From Chloroflexota bacterium (lineage in GTDB: Bacteria; Chloroflexota; Anaerolineae; Aggregatilineales; UBA3940): DNA of 14,845 nt. Both the position numbers and the translations under genes were made by a program. The notes below the pieces were generated by a model. It did not search any database, had not been told where the DNA came from, and saw nothing but the letters and a program-made list of their open reading frames with translations. Location of the stretch: the NCBI GenBank assembly GCA_011051745.1, contig DRKO01000301.1, positions 1 through 14,845 of the forward strand, read 5' to 3'. Positions 1 through 6,221 of the stretch are shown here, piece by piece; positions within the stretch are counted from its first letter, which is position 1; every line of letters begins with the position of its first letter.

Positions 1-424
1 CCGAGGCCGCCGTGATCAGCCGCAGGTAGAGCCGACGGCCTGCCGTCAGGCGTTCTGGATAGCGGAGAAAGCTCAGGTCAAAGATCGTCACCACCGAGGG
101 GCCGGGCCATAACAGCGGCACGGCGAAGGCCATCCCGTGCACCAGATCGGGGCGCAGACGGGCCAGCACCGGCAGAGAGAGAGCCTGCTCCCACAGGATG
201 CGCACCGGCGGAGAATGAGTCGGCAGGGCAGAGCGCCGGACTGCCCAGCCCACCCGCTCCGGCAACCGCCCGCTGCCGACAAGAACCGTGTATCTCAAAT
301 CGGGGTCGGCCTGCGGCAGGTGGGCCAGCGTGTTGAACAGGTAGCCGTGAATTCCGGCGCTGCGGTAGGAGGCCTCGCCGGAGAGCAGGTGAGCGTTCAG
401 CGCGATGTGCGCGGGGGTACTCAT
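1..424 (-). CDS. Glycosyltransferase family 4 protein, N-terminal part (cut by window edge)
   Basis: The minus strand reads open from an ATG at 424 to the left edge, giving about 141 residues with no stop. It begins MSTPAHIALNAHLLSGEASY and continues with a Gly-containing loop (SAGIHGYLFNTL, about residues 22-33), where GT4 enzymes carry their N-terminal glycine loop. Further on are RPDLVHGMAFAVPLL and SVVTIFDLSFLRYPE, which match the end of the first Rossmann domain of GT4 (GT-B) sugar transferases. Such enzymes transfer a nucleotide-activated sugar to a lipid, polysaccharide or protein acceptor at the cytoplasmic face of the membrane. Donor and acceptor cannot be read from this part, and the C-terminal donor-binding domain lies outside the window. 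There is no Shine-Dalgarno sequence; a perfect TATAAT lies 6 nt before the ATG, so the message is probably leaderless. It is divergent from the helicase. Confidence 0.8.
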   Translation of the reverse strand, partial: MSTPAHIALNAHLLSGEASYRSAGIHGYLFNTLAHLPQADPDLRYTVLVGSGRLPERVGWAVRRSALPTHSPPVRILWEQALSLPVLARLRPDLVHGMAFAVPLLWPGPSVVTIFDLSFLRYPERLTAGRRLYLRLITAAS

Positions 425-430
425 GGGACA

Positions 431-436
431 ATTATA
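431..436 (-). promoter_or_regulatory. -10 element of a leaderless promoter for the glycosyltransferase
   Basis: On the minus strand a perfect TATAAT is followed by TGTCCC and then the ATG at 424. A start 7 nt past the -10 box would place +1 on the A of the start codon. No convincing -35 hexamer lies 16-18 bp upstream; the nearest TTGCAA is 22 bp away. Confidence 0.55.
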
Positions 437-458
437 ACCGGCCCGGCCCGTCCTGCCC

Positions 459-487
459 TTGCAAACATTCGTTCTGATCGCCATACT
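459..487 (+). promoter_or_regulatory. Putative leaderless promoter of the helicase gene
   Basis: TTGCAA (459-464), a 17-bp spacer and CATACT (482-487) each match the sigma-70 consensus in 4 of 6 positions. The -10 box ends 7 nt before the ATG at 495, so +1 would fall on the start codon. This agrees with the lack of a usefully spaced Shine-Dalgarno sequence (GGGAG lies only 1 nt from the ATG). A TTG-initiated start at 459 would begin inside this -35 element. Confidence 0.45.
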
Positions 488-494
488 TGGGAGC

Positions 495-3071
495 ATGAGC
501 CTTTCAACCGTTCTCGACCAGCTACGCATGGATCAGCGCTTCACGGCGCAGGTCACCGCCTGGGAGCGTCTGCCCGCCCGCCCGGCGCGATACGCGGAGT
601 TCCCGGCCGCGCTGGATGGCCGTCTGGTGGAGATGGTTCGCCGTCTGGGGCTCTCGCCTCTGTACACTCATCAGGCGCAGGCCATCGAGGCCGCGCTGGC
701 CGGGCAGAACGTCGCAATCGTGACGGGCACGGCGTCGGGGAAGTCGCTGGCCTATCACCTGCCCGCCCTCCAGTTCCGGCTGCAGGACCCCGCCGCCAGC
801 GTCCTTTACCTGTTCCCCACCAGAGCACTGGCGCAGGATCAGGCGGCGGCGCTGGCGCGGCTGGTGGACGCGCTGGAGCCGGAGCAGGCGATCCCCTTCC
901 ATATCTACGACGGTGACACCCCGACCAGCCGCCGCACCCGAATCCGACGGGAAGGCGGCCTGATCCTCTCGAACCCCGATATGCTGCACGTTGGCATCCT
1001 GCCCTATCACTCGCGCTGGGCGGGCTTCTTCCAGAATTTGCGGCTGGTCGTGCTGGACGAACTGCACACCTACCGGGGCGTTTTCGGGAGCCACATGGCG
1101 AACGTGATCCGGCGGTTGAAGCGCGTCTGCCGCTTCTACGGCAGCGCCCCGCGTTTCATCTGCACCAGCGCGACAATCGCCAATCCGGCGGAGCACGCCG
1201 AACGGCTGCTCGAAGCGCCCGTCGTGCTGGTGGATGAGGACGGCGCTCCGCGCGGCGAGAAGCACCTGATCCTCTACAACCCGCCTCTGGTGGACGAGAA
1301 GCTCGGAATCCGGCGCAGCTACGCGCTGGCGGCGAGCGACATCGCCACCCGCCTGCTGGAGGCCGGAGTACAGACCATCGTTTTTGCACGCTCCCGCCTG
1401 ATGACCGAAGTCCTGCTCGGCTACCTGCGGGACGAGGTGAAGCCCGCCGGACTGGGGCCGGAAAGCGTGCGCGGCTACCGGGGGGGATACCTGCCGCTGG
1501 AGCGACGGGACATCGAGCGCGGCCTGCGAGAGGGGACGGTGCAGGGCGTTGTCGCCACCAACGCGCTGGAGCTGGGGGTGGACATCGGGGCACTGGGCGC
1601 GGCGGTGCTGGCCGGATATCCGGGCACAATCGCCAGCACATGGCAGCAGTTCGGGCGGGCCGGACGGCGGGCCGAGGTCTCGCTCGGCGTGCTGGTGGCC
1701 TCCGGCGCACCGCTCGATCAGTACATCATCACCCACCCGCATTACGTGTTCGAGCGCCCGCCGGAACACGCGCTCATCAACCCCGATAACCTCGTCATTC
1801 TGGCCGATCACCTGCGCTGCGCGGTCTACGAGCTGCCCTTCGAGCCGGAGGAGCCGTTCGGGATGTTCGAGGATGTCGGGGCGGTGCTCGCCCTGCTGGC
1901 CGAGACGGGCGACCTGCACCGCAGCAACGGCACGTATCACTGGGTTTCCAGCGCCTATCCGGCGGCCGAGGTCAACCTGCGGACGGGCAGTCAGGACACC
2001 GTGATCGTGCAGGATGTCTCAGGGGACGGCCCAGAGGTGATCGGCGAGGTGGACCGCCCCAGCGCACCGTTGATCGTCTATGAGGGCGCGGTGTACCTGC
2101 ACGAGGGGCAATCGTACCTGATCGAAGAGCTCGACTGGGAGCGGGGGATCGCGCAGGCCCGACCGGCCAGCGTGGACTATTACACCAGCGCCAGTTCGTC
2201 GGTCAGCGTGCAGATCGAGGAAGAGTACGAGACCGCGCAGGCGGGCGACTGCTTCAAAGCGCACGGCTGGGTGCTGGTGACCCATCAGGCGACCGGCTAC
2301 CGGCTGATCAGGCGCTACACGCACGAGACGCTGGGCTACGGTGAAATCACTCTGCCGCCCCAGCAGTTCGAGACGACCGCTTACTGGATCACACTGACGG
2401 ACGATCTGAGCGGGAAACTGGTGGCCGCCGATGTCCTGCTGCGCCCGAACGACTACGGCCCCAACTGGCGCGAGCAGCGCAACAGGGCCCGCGCCCGCGA
2501 TGGCTATCGCTGTACGCGCTGCGGAGCGCCGGAGCCTCCCGACCGCCAGCACGATGTGCACCACCTGCGCCCCTTCCGCGAGTTCGGGTATGTCCCCGGC
2601 CAGAACGAGGCCTATCTCGAGGCCAACGCGCTGGAAAACCTGATCACGCTCTGCCGTCGCTGCCACCGGGCGGTCGAGGCGGCGCAGGGAACACGCAGCG
2701 CGTTAAGCGGCCTGAGCAACGTCCTGCACAACCTGGCGACCCTGTTCCTGATGTGCTCGCCTAACGACATCGGCGTGGTGGCCGAGCAACGCTCTTCCTA
2801 CACCGGGTTGCCAACGGTGATGATCTACGACCACGCGCCGGGCGGACTGGGGTTCTCGGCCCGCCTGTACGACCTGCACGGGGAACTGTTGAGGGGGGCG
2901 TTTGATCTGGTGCGCGGCTGCGGGTGCGCGGAGGGCTGCCCGGCCTGCGTGGGGCCGGTGGGCGAGATCGGAGCGGAGACAAAACCCCTGACGCTGACTC
3001 TGCTCCGGGCGATGCTCGGCCTGTGGGAAGAGGACGGCGACGGTGTACAAACTTCCCAAACCGGTTTATGA
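495..3071 (+). CDS. DEAD/DEAH-box helicase (MrfA/YprA/Hrq1 type, DUF1998/MZB) with an inserted HNH nuclease module
   Basis: Predicted 858-residue superfamily 2 DNA helicase. Motifs in order: LYTHQAQAI (Q-like); Walker A GTASGKS at 78-84; FPTRALAQDQ (Ia); DELH at 188-191 (motif II), then HTYRGVFGSH, typical of YprA/Hrq1 enzymes; TSAT at 224-227; TNALELGVD at 355-363; QQFGRAGRR at 384-392 (VI). The C-terminal MZB zinc site is C809, C811, C815 and C818, preceded by YDHAPGGLGFSARLY. Between the middle domain and this end, about residues 655-730, sits an HNH-type module: C673-x2-C676, VHH at 688-690, LENLITLC with N715, then C720-x2-C723-H724. Bacillus subtilis MrfA is about 750 residues; the insertion explains most of the extra length. 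MrfA takes part in repair of mitomycin-type damage, and relatives (DrmA of DISARM) act in phage defence; the role here is inferred. ATG 495 is preferred over an upstream TTG because family homology begins about here and the promoter ends at 494. Confidence 0.92.
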   Translation: MSLSTVLDQLRMDQRFTAQVTAWERLPARPARYAEFPAALDGRLVEMVRRLGLSPLYTHQAQAIEAALAGQNVAIVTGTASGKSLAYHLPALQFRLQDPAASVLYLFPTRALAQDQAAALARLVDALEPEQAIPFHIYDGDTPTSRRTRIRREGGLILSNPDMLHVGILPYHSRWAGFFQNLRLVVLDELHTYRGVFGSHMANVIRRLKRVCRFYGSAPRFICTSATIANPAEHAERLLEAPVVLVDEDGAPRGEKHLILYNPPLVDEKLGIRRSYALAASDIATRLLEAGVQTIVFARSRLMTEVLLGYLRDEVKPAGLGPESVRGYRGGYLPLERRDIERGLREGTVQGVVATNALELGVDIGALGAAVLAGYPGTIASTWQQFGRAGRRAEVSLGVLVASGAPLDQYIITHPHYVFERPPEHALINPDNLVILADHLRCAVYELPFEPEEPFGMFEDVGAVLALLAETGDLHRSNGTYHWVSSAYPAAEVNLRTGSQDTVIVQDVSGDGPEVIGEVDRPSAPLIVYEGAVYLHEGQSYLIEELDWERGIAQARPASVDYYTSASSSVSVQIEEEYETAQAGDCFKAHGWVLVTHQATGYRLIRRYTHETLGYGEITLPPQQFETTAYWITLTDDLSGKLVAADVLLRPNDYGPNWREQRNRARARDGYRCTRCGAPEPPDRQHDVHHLRPFREFGYVPGQNEAYLEANALENLITLCRRCHRAVEAAQGTRSALSGLSNVLHNLATLFLMCSPNDIGVVAEQRSSYTGLPTVMIYDHAPGGLGFSARLYDLHGELLRGAFDLVRGCGCAEGCPACVGPVGEIGAETKPLTLTLLRAMLGLWEEDGDGVQTSQTGL

Positions 3072-3072
3072 T
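3044..3072 (+). promoter_or_regulatory. Putative promoter of the NfeD gene, inside the helicase 3' end
   Basis: TGTACA (3044-3049), 17 bp and TATGAT (3067-3072) match the sigma-70 consensus in 4 and 5 of 6 positions. The predicted start near 3079 leaves a leader of about 33 nt, with AGGA at 3101-3104 placed 7 nt before the ATG at 3112. Read-through from the helicase is also possible. Confidence 0.4.
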
Positions 3073-3111
3073 GAAAAAGAGAGCGGTTGTGAGGTGACAC
3101 AGGATAATGGA

Positions 3112-4488
3112 ATGGTAAAGGAACTGTCTGGCTCGAAACTGAAACGGATGTGGAAGATACCGGCGGGCGTGCTGCTCCTGCTGATCGGGCTGGTCGCCGG
3201 GGGGCGTGCGCTGGCTCAGGAGGAGGGAAGGCCGGAGGTCGTCGTGCTGGAGGCTTCCGGGCCGGTTGTGCCGCCCCTCAGCAACTACATTGAGCGGGGG
3301 CTTCAAAAGGCGGACGAGCGTAACGCCGAGGTCGTGATTCTGGTTCTGGATACGCCGGGCGGGAACGTAAACGTCACGCTGGAGATCATTCAGGCGATCC
3401 GCACCAGCGATATACCGGTTGTGGTTTATGTGGGGCCGCGCGGGGCCAGAGCCGCCTCAGCCGGACTGTTGATCACGTTGGCAGGCCACGCCGCCGCAAT
3501 GGCCCCTGATACGGCAATCGGGGCCAGCAGCCCGGTGGGGCCACAGGGGCAGGATTTAGACCAGACGGCGCAGGAGAAGGCGGAGGAATATCTCAGCGCA
3601 GAGGCCCGCAGTCTGGCCGAGCGGCGAGGGGAGGAGGCCGTCGCGGTCGCCAACGCCGCCGTGCAGGAGGCGCGGGCCGTCAGCGCACGCGAGGCGCTCG
3701 ATGCGGGACTGGTTGACTTCATCGCCGAGGATGTGAACGATCTGCTCGATCAACTCGACGGGACGGAGGTCGAAGTCGGCGGCAGACCCCGCACGCTGCA
3801 CACCCGTAACGCCATCCTGATCCCCATCCCCATGAGCGAGGTCGAGCGTGCCCTGCTCATCCTGACCGATCCCAACATCGTTTTCCTGCTGCTGAGCATC
3901 GGGATCACGGCCATCATCGTCGAGATCAGGTCGCCGGGCGGCTGGGTGGCGGGCACGGTCGGGACGATCTGTCTGGGGCTGGCGCTGTACGGGCTGGGCG
4001 TCCTGCCGGTCAACTGGCTGGGGCTGGTATTCATCGTGCTGGCGTTTGTGCTGTTCATTCTGGAGATCAAAGCGCCCACACACGGGGCGCTGGCCGCCGC
4101 CGCCATCATCAGCATGATTGCGGGGGCGATCATCCTGTTCAGCCAGCCGGAGCTGGCCCCCTTCGGACATCTGTCCATCCCGCTCGTGGTGGGCCAGTCG
4201 CTCGCAATCGGCGCGATCTTCGTGTTTCTGCTGACGATGGCGATCCGCGCCCAGTCCCTTCCCCCGACGACCGGTTATGAGGGCCTGATAGGGCAAAGGG
4301 GACGGGTCACACGTGATCTGGACCCCAGGGGGATGGTGCTGGTCCGGGGCGAGTACTGGCAGGCCGAGTCGCTCAGCGGGGAGCCCGTTCCGGCGGGGAG
4401 CGAGGTCGAAGTGGTGCGGGCGGAGAGGATGCGCCTGTGGGTGCGCCCGGTGGCGGGAACGCTCTCCCCGGAAGACAGGGCGCGGTAA
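3112..4488 (+). CDS. nfeD: NfeD-family membrane-bound serine protease (ClpP-class)
   Basis: Predicted 458-residue protein with the full long-form NfeD layout. An N-terminal signal sequence (basic KLKRMWK, then VLLLLIGLVAGG and ALA-Q) leads into a ClpP/crotonase-fold protease domain (about 40-235) facing outside. VVILVLDTPGG, the probable nucleophile S116 in ARAASAGLL, and SSPVGPQG are visible. The candidate general base is K156 in QEKAEEYLSAEARSLAERRG, which lines up with the Ser/Lys dyad of Pyrococcus PH1510. Five hydrophobic segments follow (about 255-378), then a soluble OB-fold NfeD domain (about 388-445, GLIGQRGRVTRDL). The family is linked to membrane quality control, usually beside a stomatin/SPFH gene; none is adjacent here. 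ATG 3112 is chosen because AGGA lies 7 nt upstream and the charged leader makes a proper signal peptide; a longer GTG form from 3043 would overlap the helicase, and an ATG at 3148 is possible. Confidence 0.9.
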   Translation: MVKELSGSKLKRMWKIPAGVLLLLIGLVAGGRALAQEEGRPEVVVLEASGPVVPPLSNYIERGLQKADERNAEVVILVLDTPGGNVNVTLEIIQAIRTSDIPVVVYVGPRGARAASAGLLITLAGHAAAMAPDTAIGASSPVGPQGQDLDQTAQEKAEEYLSAEARSLAERRGEEAVAVANAAVQEARAVSAREALDAGLVDFIAEDVNDLLDQLDGTEVEVGGRPRTLHTRNAILIPIPMSEVERALLILTDPNIVFLLLSIGITAIIVEIRSPGGWVAGTVGTICLGLALYGLGVLPVNWLGLVFIVLAFVLFILEIKAPTHGALAAAAIISMIAGAIILFSQPELAPFGHLSIPLVVGQSLAIGAIFVFLLTMAIRAQSLPPTTGYEGLIGQRGRVTRDLDPRGMVLVRGEYWQAESLSGEPVPAGSEVEVVRAERMRLWVRPVAGTLSPEDRAR

Positions 4489-4596
4489 AGGCCGTCGGTG
4501 CGTGGCCTGTGCTCTTTCCTGCGACGTGCCAGAGCTGGCTTCTGCCACCGGCGAGGCGATGAGGCAGGGGGAGCGATCCGCCCGAAGCCGGACACC

Positions 4597-4616
4597 CCGG
4601 AGCCTTCCTCCGGTTT
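4597..4616 (+). terminator. Weak candidate terminator after nfeD
   Basis: A 6-bp GC-only stem (CCGGAG/CTCCGG) with a 5-nt loop is followed by only three T residues. It directly abuts the -35 box of the next promoter. The short T tract and the 109-nt distance from the nfeD stop make this doubtful. Confidence 0.25.
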
Positions 4617-4643
4617 GACACGGAGGGCAAAAGTTCCTATCAT
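4615..4643 (+). promoter_or_regulatory. Sigma-70-type promoter of the FHA gene
   Basis: A perfect TTGACA (4615-4620), a 17-bp spacer and TATCAT (4638-4643, 5 of 6 matches). Predicted start near 4650, leaving about 175 nt of leader before the FHA start codon. Confidence 0.75.
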
Positions 4644-4707
4644 AAGTCGTGCTTTGATACACCGGTGAAGGACGCAGTTGGGAACAGGGCAAAGTGAGAT
4701 CACACGT

Positions 4708-4723
4708 GGAACACGGCTGTTCC
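4708..4723. repeat. Short inverted repeat in the FHA leader
   Basis: GGAACA-CGGC-TGTTCC is a perfect 6-bp inverted repeat with a 4-nt centre; a further direct GGAACA lies at 4681-4686. It could be an operator half-site pair or an RNA hairpin. The GAAC/GTTC halves are separated by 6 nt, not the 4 nt of the Gram-positive LexA box, so I do not call it a LexA site. Confidence 0.35.
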
Positions 4724-4826
4724 GGCCCCACCCGCACGACGCCCGGAGGTCACGGGGAGAGGGGGCAGAAACCGCAACTGCGCAAGTCCTGACACGAACC
4801 CCTGCAATCATGAGGAGACATGTGCC

Positions 4827-5408
4827 ATGCAACCAGGCGCTAGCTTCCGGCTGATCGTCCGACGCGGGCCTCAACCGAATCAGCAATACGAACTGACGCG
4901 CGACACAGTCACGCTGGGACGAGACATCACCAACGATATCGTCATCAACGATCCGGAGGTTTCCCGCCATCACGCCCGGCTGCTCCGAATGGCCTCCGGC
5001 GGATACAGCATCGAAGACCTGAGAAGCACCAACGGGACATTCGTCAACCGGCAACGGATCACAGGTCCTCATCAGCTTTCCAACGGCGACCTGATCGGGC
5101 TGGGGGAAACGGTCACGCTGGCCTATGAAGCTGTCGGAGTGGGTGAAGCGGCGGCCACGATGGTCGGCGGGGGCGGAGCTCCTTACGCTCAGCGGCCACC
5201 GGGCGGCGTGCCCGCTCAACCGATCTCCGCGCCGATTGCCGATGAGGGAGATTACCGGCCCGACCGGAACCGATGGATCGTGATCGGGTGCGCGTCGCTG
5301 ACGGTGCTGTTCTGCTTCGCCCTGCTGGCCGGTGTCATCATTATTGACTACTTCAACCTGTACTGCGATCTCCCGCTCAGCAATCAGATATTCAACTGCC
5401 TTCCCTGA
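4827..5408 (+). CDS. FHA-domain protein with C-terminal transmembrane anchor
   Basis: Predicted 193-residue protein. Residues 6-100 form a complete FHA domain, the phosphothreonine-binding module of Ser/Thr-kinase signalling: GR at 31-32, SRHH at 46-49 and STNGTFVN at 67-74 supply the conserved phosphopeptide-contacting residues. A Gly/Pro-rich linker (about 104-148) contains AATMVGG, a Thr in a setting resembling bacterial kinase sites. A single hydrophobic segment (about 150-174) and a short tail with two Cys residues (about 175-193) follow. The FHA domain is expected in the cytoplasm, held at the membrane. The start is fixed by AGGAGA 8 nt upstream. No kinase or phosphatase gene is in the window, so the partner is unknown. 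It has its own promoter, ends at a strong terminator, and converges on another tail-anchored protein gene. Confidence 0.9.
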   Translation: MQPGASFRLIVRRGPQPNQQYELTRDTVTLGRDITNDIVINDPEVSRHHARLLRMASGGYSIEDLRSTNGTFVNRQRITGPHQLSNGDLIGLGETVTLAYEAVGVGEAAATMVGGGGAPYAQRPPGGVPAQPISAPIADEGDYRPDRNRWIVIGCASLTVLFCFALLAGVIIIDYFNLYCDLPLSNQIFNCLP

Positions 5409-5428
5409 GCGTTTTCGCCTGAAAACAG

Positions 5429-5467
5429 GTGGCTACCCCGAACGCAGGGGTAGCCACTTCTCTTTTC
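5429..5467. terminator. Bidirectional rho-independent terminator between convergent genes
   Basis: A perfect 11-bp stem (GTGGCTACCCC 5429-5439 / GGGGTAGCCAC 5447-5457) with a 7-nt loop is followed on the plus strand by TTCTCTTTTC. On the minus strand a TTTTC run follows two bases past the stem (GAAAA at 5421-5425). It lies 20 nt after the FHA stop and 38 nt past the stop of the minus-strand gene. Confidence 0.9.
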
Positions 5468-5495
5468 TGATTGTACGTCCGCCGGGGAAGGGGGC

Positions 5496-6002
5496 TTAAC
5501 TCCCCGCAAACGAGGCTGCGAACAACGCCAGACAGGAGCAGACGCAGCACAGGACGAGCAAGCCCGTTGTGACCAGAACGGCGATCTGCCACCTGGAATC
5601 GTTGATCCCGATGCTGGAGAGCAAACCTCCGAGCGGCACGTTCGAGCCGGTCTCCCCCGTTGCCGCAGGGGCAGGCTCAGGCGGGCGGGCCGTGGAAGGC
5701 CGCGCGGCGGCAGAGGGGGCCTTTGCCTGAGCGGGCGGTTTCGCCGCAGACGGCGCGGGTCGAGCGGCGGGGACGGCCTTCGGGACTCCGGCCGTGATCC
5801 AGCCTTCGCCCTCCGCCTTCTTTTTCTCCTCCGGCTTCCCGGCGGCCTTCTCTTCTTCCCTCTCTGCGGATGGCTCTTCAGCAGAGAGGGACGACTCTAT
5901 AATGGTCGCGGCCTGATTAAGGGGCTCTTCTTCCGGCTTTTCCGGCTGGCTCTCGCCACTCTCCTGAGCGTCCAGATCGTTTTTCTCGTCGTCTGCAAAC
6001 AT
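5496..6002 (-). CDS. Acidic Ala/Pro-rich tail-anchored membrane protein, function unknown
   Basis: Predicted 168-residue protein that I cannot assign to a family. The first 65 residues are strongly charged, mostly Glu with some Lys (for example QPEKPEEEPLNQ and EREEEKAAGKPEEKKK). A low-complexity Ala/Pro stretch follows (about 73-115), then one hydrophobic helix at the extreme C terminus (about 138-162) with an unusual Cys cluster CCVCSC. This predicts a cytoplasmic, largely disordered protein with a tail anchor. T33 in AATIIE is a possible kinase site. It is supported as a real gene by a well-placed promoter (TTGTCA/TATAGT), a GGGAGA ribosome-binding site about 9 nt from the ATG, and a terminator after the stop. 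It faces the FHA-TM gene, with which it shares overall topology; a functional link is only a guess. Confidence 0.8.
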   Translation of the reverse strand: MFADDEKNDLDAQESGESQPEKPEEEPLNQAATIIESSLSAEEPSAEREEEKAAGKPEEKKKAEGEGWITAGVPKAVPAARPAPSAAKPPAQAKAPSAAARPSTARPPEPAPAATGETGSNVPLGGLLSSIGINDSRWQIAVLVTTGLLVLCCVCSCLALFAASFAGS

Positions 6003-6049
6003 GAATCTTTCTCCCTCTCCAAGGCGAATTCAAAGAGTTCACTCGCCAA

Positions 6050-6078
6050 ACTATACGCTCGATGGGGCATCCTGACAA
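6050..6078 (-). promoter_or_regulatory. Sigma-70-type promoter of the acidic tail-anchored protein gene
   Basis: On the minus strand TTGTCA (6078-6073), a 17-bp spacer and TATAGT (6055-6050) each match the consensus in 5 of 6 positions. Predicted start near 6043, about 40 nt before ATG 6002. Confidence 0.75.
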
Positions 6079-6157
6079 GGGCACAGCGCCAGAATTCAGG
6101 GCTTTATCGTTCTCCCGGAAGACCTGCCGTCCGTGTGACCGATTGGATGGGGAATGA

Positions 6158-6194
6158 GAAAGCAGGGGCAGGGTTGCATACGCCCTGCCCCTGC
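6158..6194 (-). terminator. Rho-independent terminator of the M42 peptidase operon
   Basis: A perfect 12-bp stem (GCAGGGGCAGGG 6162-6173 / CCCTGCCCCTGC 6183-6194) with a 9-nt loop lies 27 nt after the stop of the last M42 gene. On the minus strand it is followed by TTTCTCATT, a modest T-rich tail. Confidence 0.75.
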
Positions 6195-6221
6195 CGGCGG
6201 CAAGGGGATCAGAAGCGGACG

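Larger units (their letters stand above)
4489..4826. other. 338-bp intergenic region: promoter and leader of the FHA gene
   Basis: No coding region is supported here on either strand. The first part holds a weak hairpin (CCGGAG 4597-4602 / CTCCGG 4608-4613 followed by TTT) that may terminate nfeD transcription. A near-consensus promoter follows at 4615-4643, and then a leader of about 175 nt with a short inverted repeat at 4708-4723. The region ends with a good ribosome-binding site, AGGAGA at 4813-4818, 8 nt before ATG 4827. Confidence 0.6.

Noticed and set aside
459..494. TTG-initiated upstream start for the helicase, adding 12 residues
   Set aside because: The TTG lies in the putative -35 element, has no ribosome-binding site, and the extra residues are hydrophobic and unlike the family; ATG 495 fits better.
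522..1940. Long open frame on the minus strand opposite the helicase
   Set aside because: Composition-driven shadow of a GC-rich gene; its translation shows no family motif, whereas the plus strand encodes all helicase motifs.
4708..4723. LexA/SOS box
   Set aside because: Half-sites GAAC and GTTC are 6 nt apart instead of the 4 nt of the Gram-positive-type box, and the downstream gene is not an SOS gene.
3556..4737. Long minus-strand open frame of 393 codons across nfeD and the following intergenic region
   Set aside because: Antisense to the clear NfeD protein, low-complexity His/Arg/Asp-rich translation and no recognisable domain.
4646..4740. Possible long-range stem GTCGTGC/GCACGAC enclosing the first half of the FHA leader
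   Set aside because: A 7-bp complement within about 180 nt is expected roughly once by chance, and it does not extend; kept only as a note.
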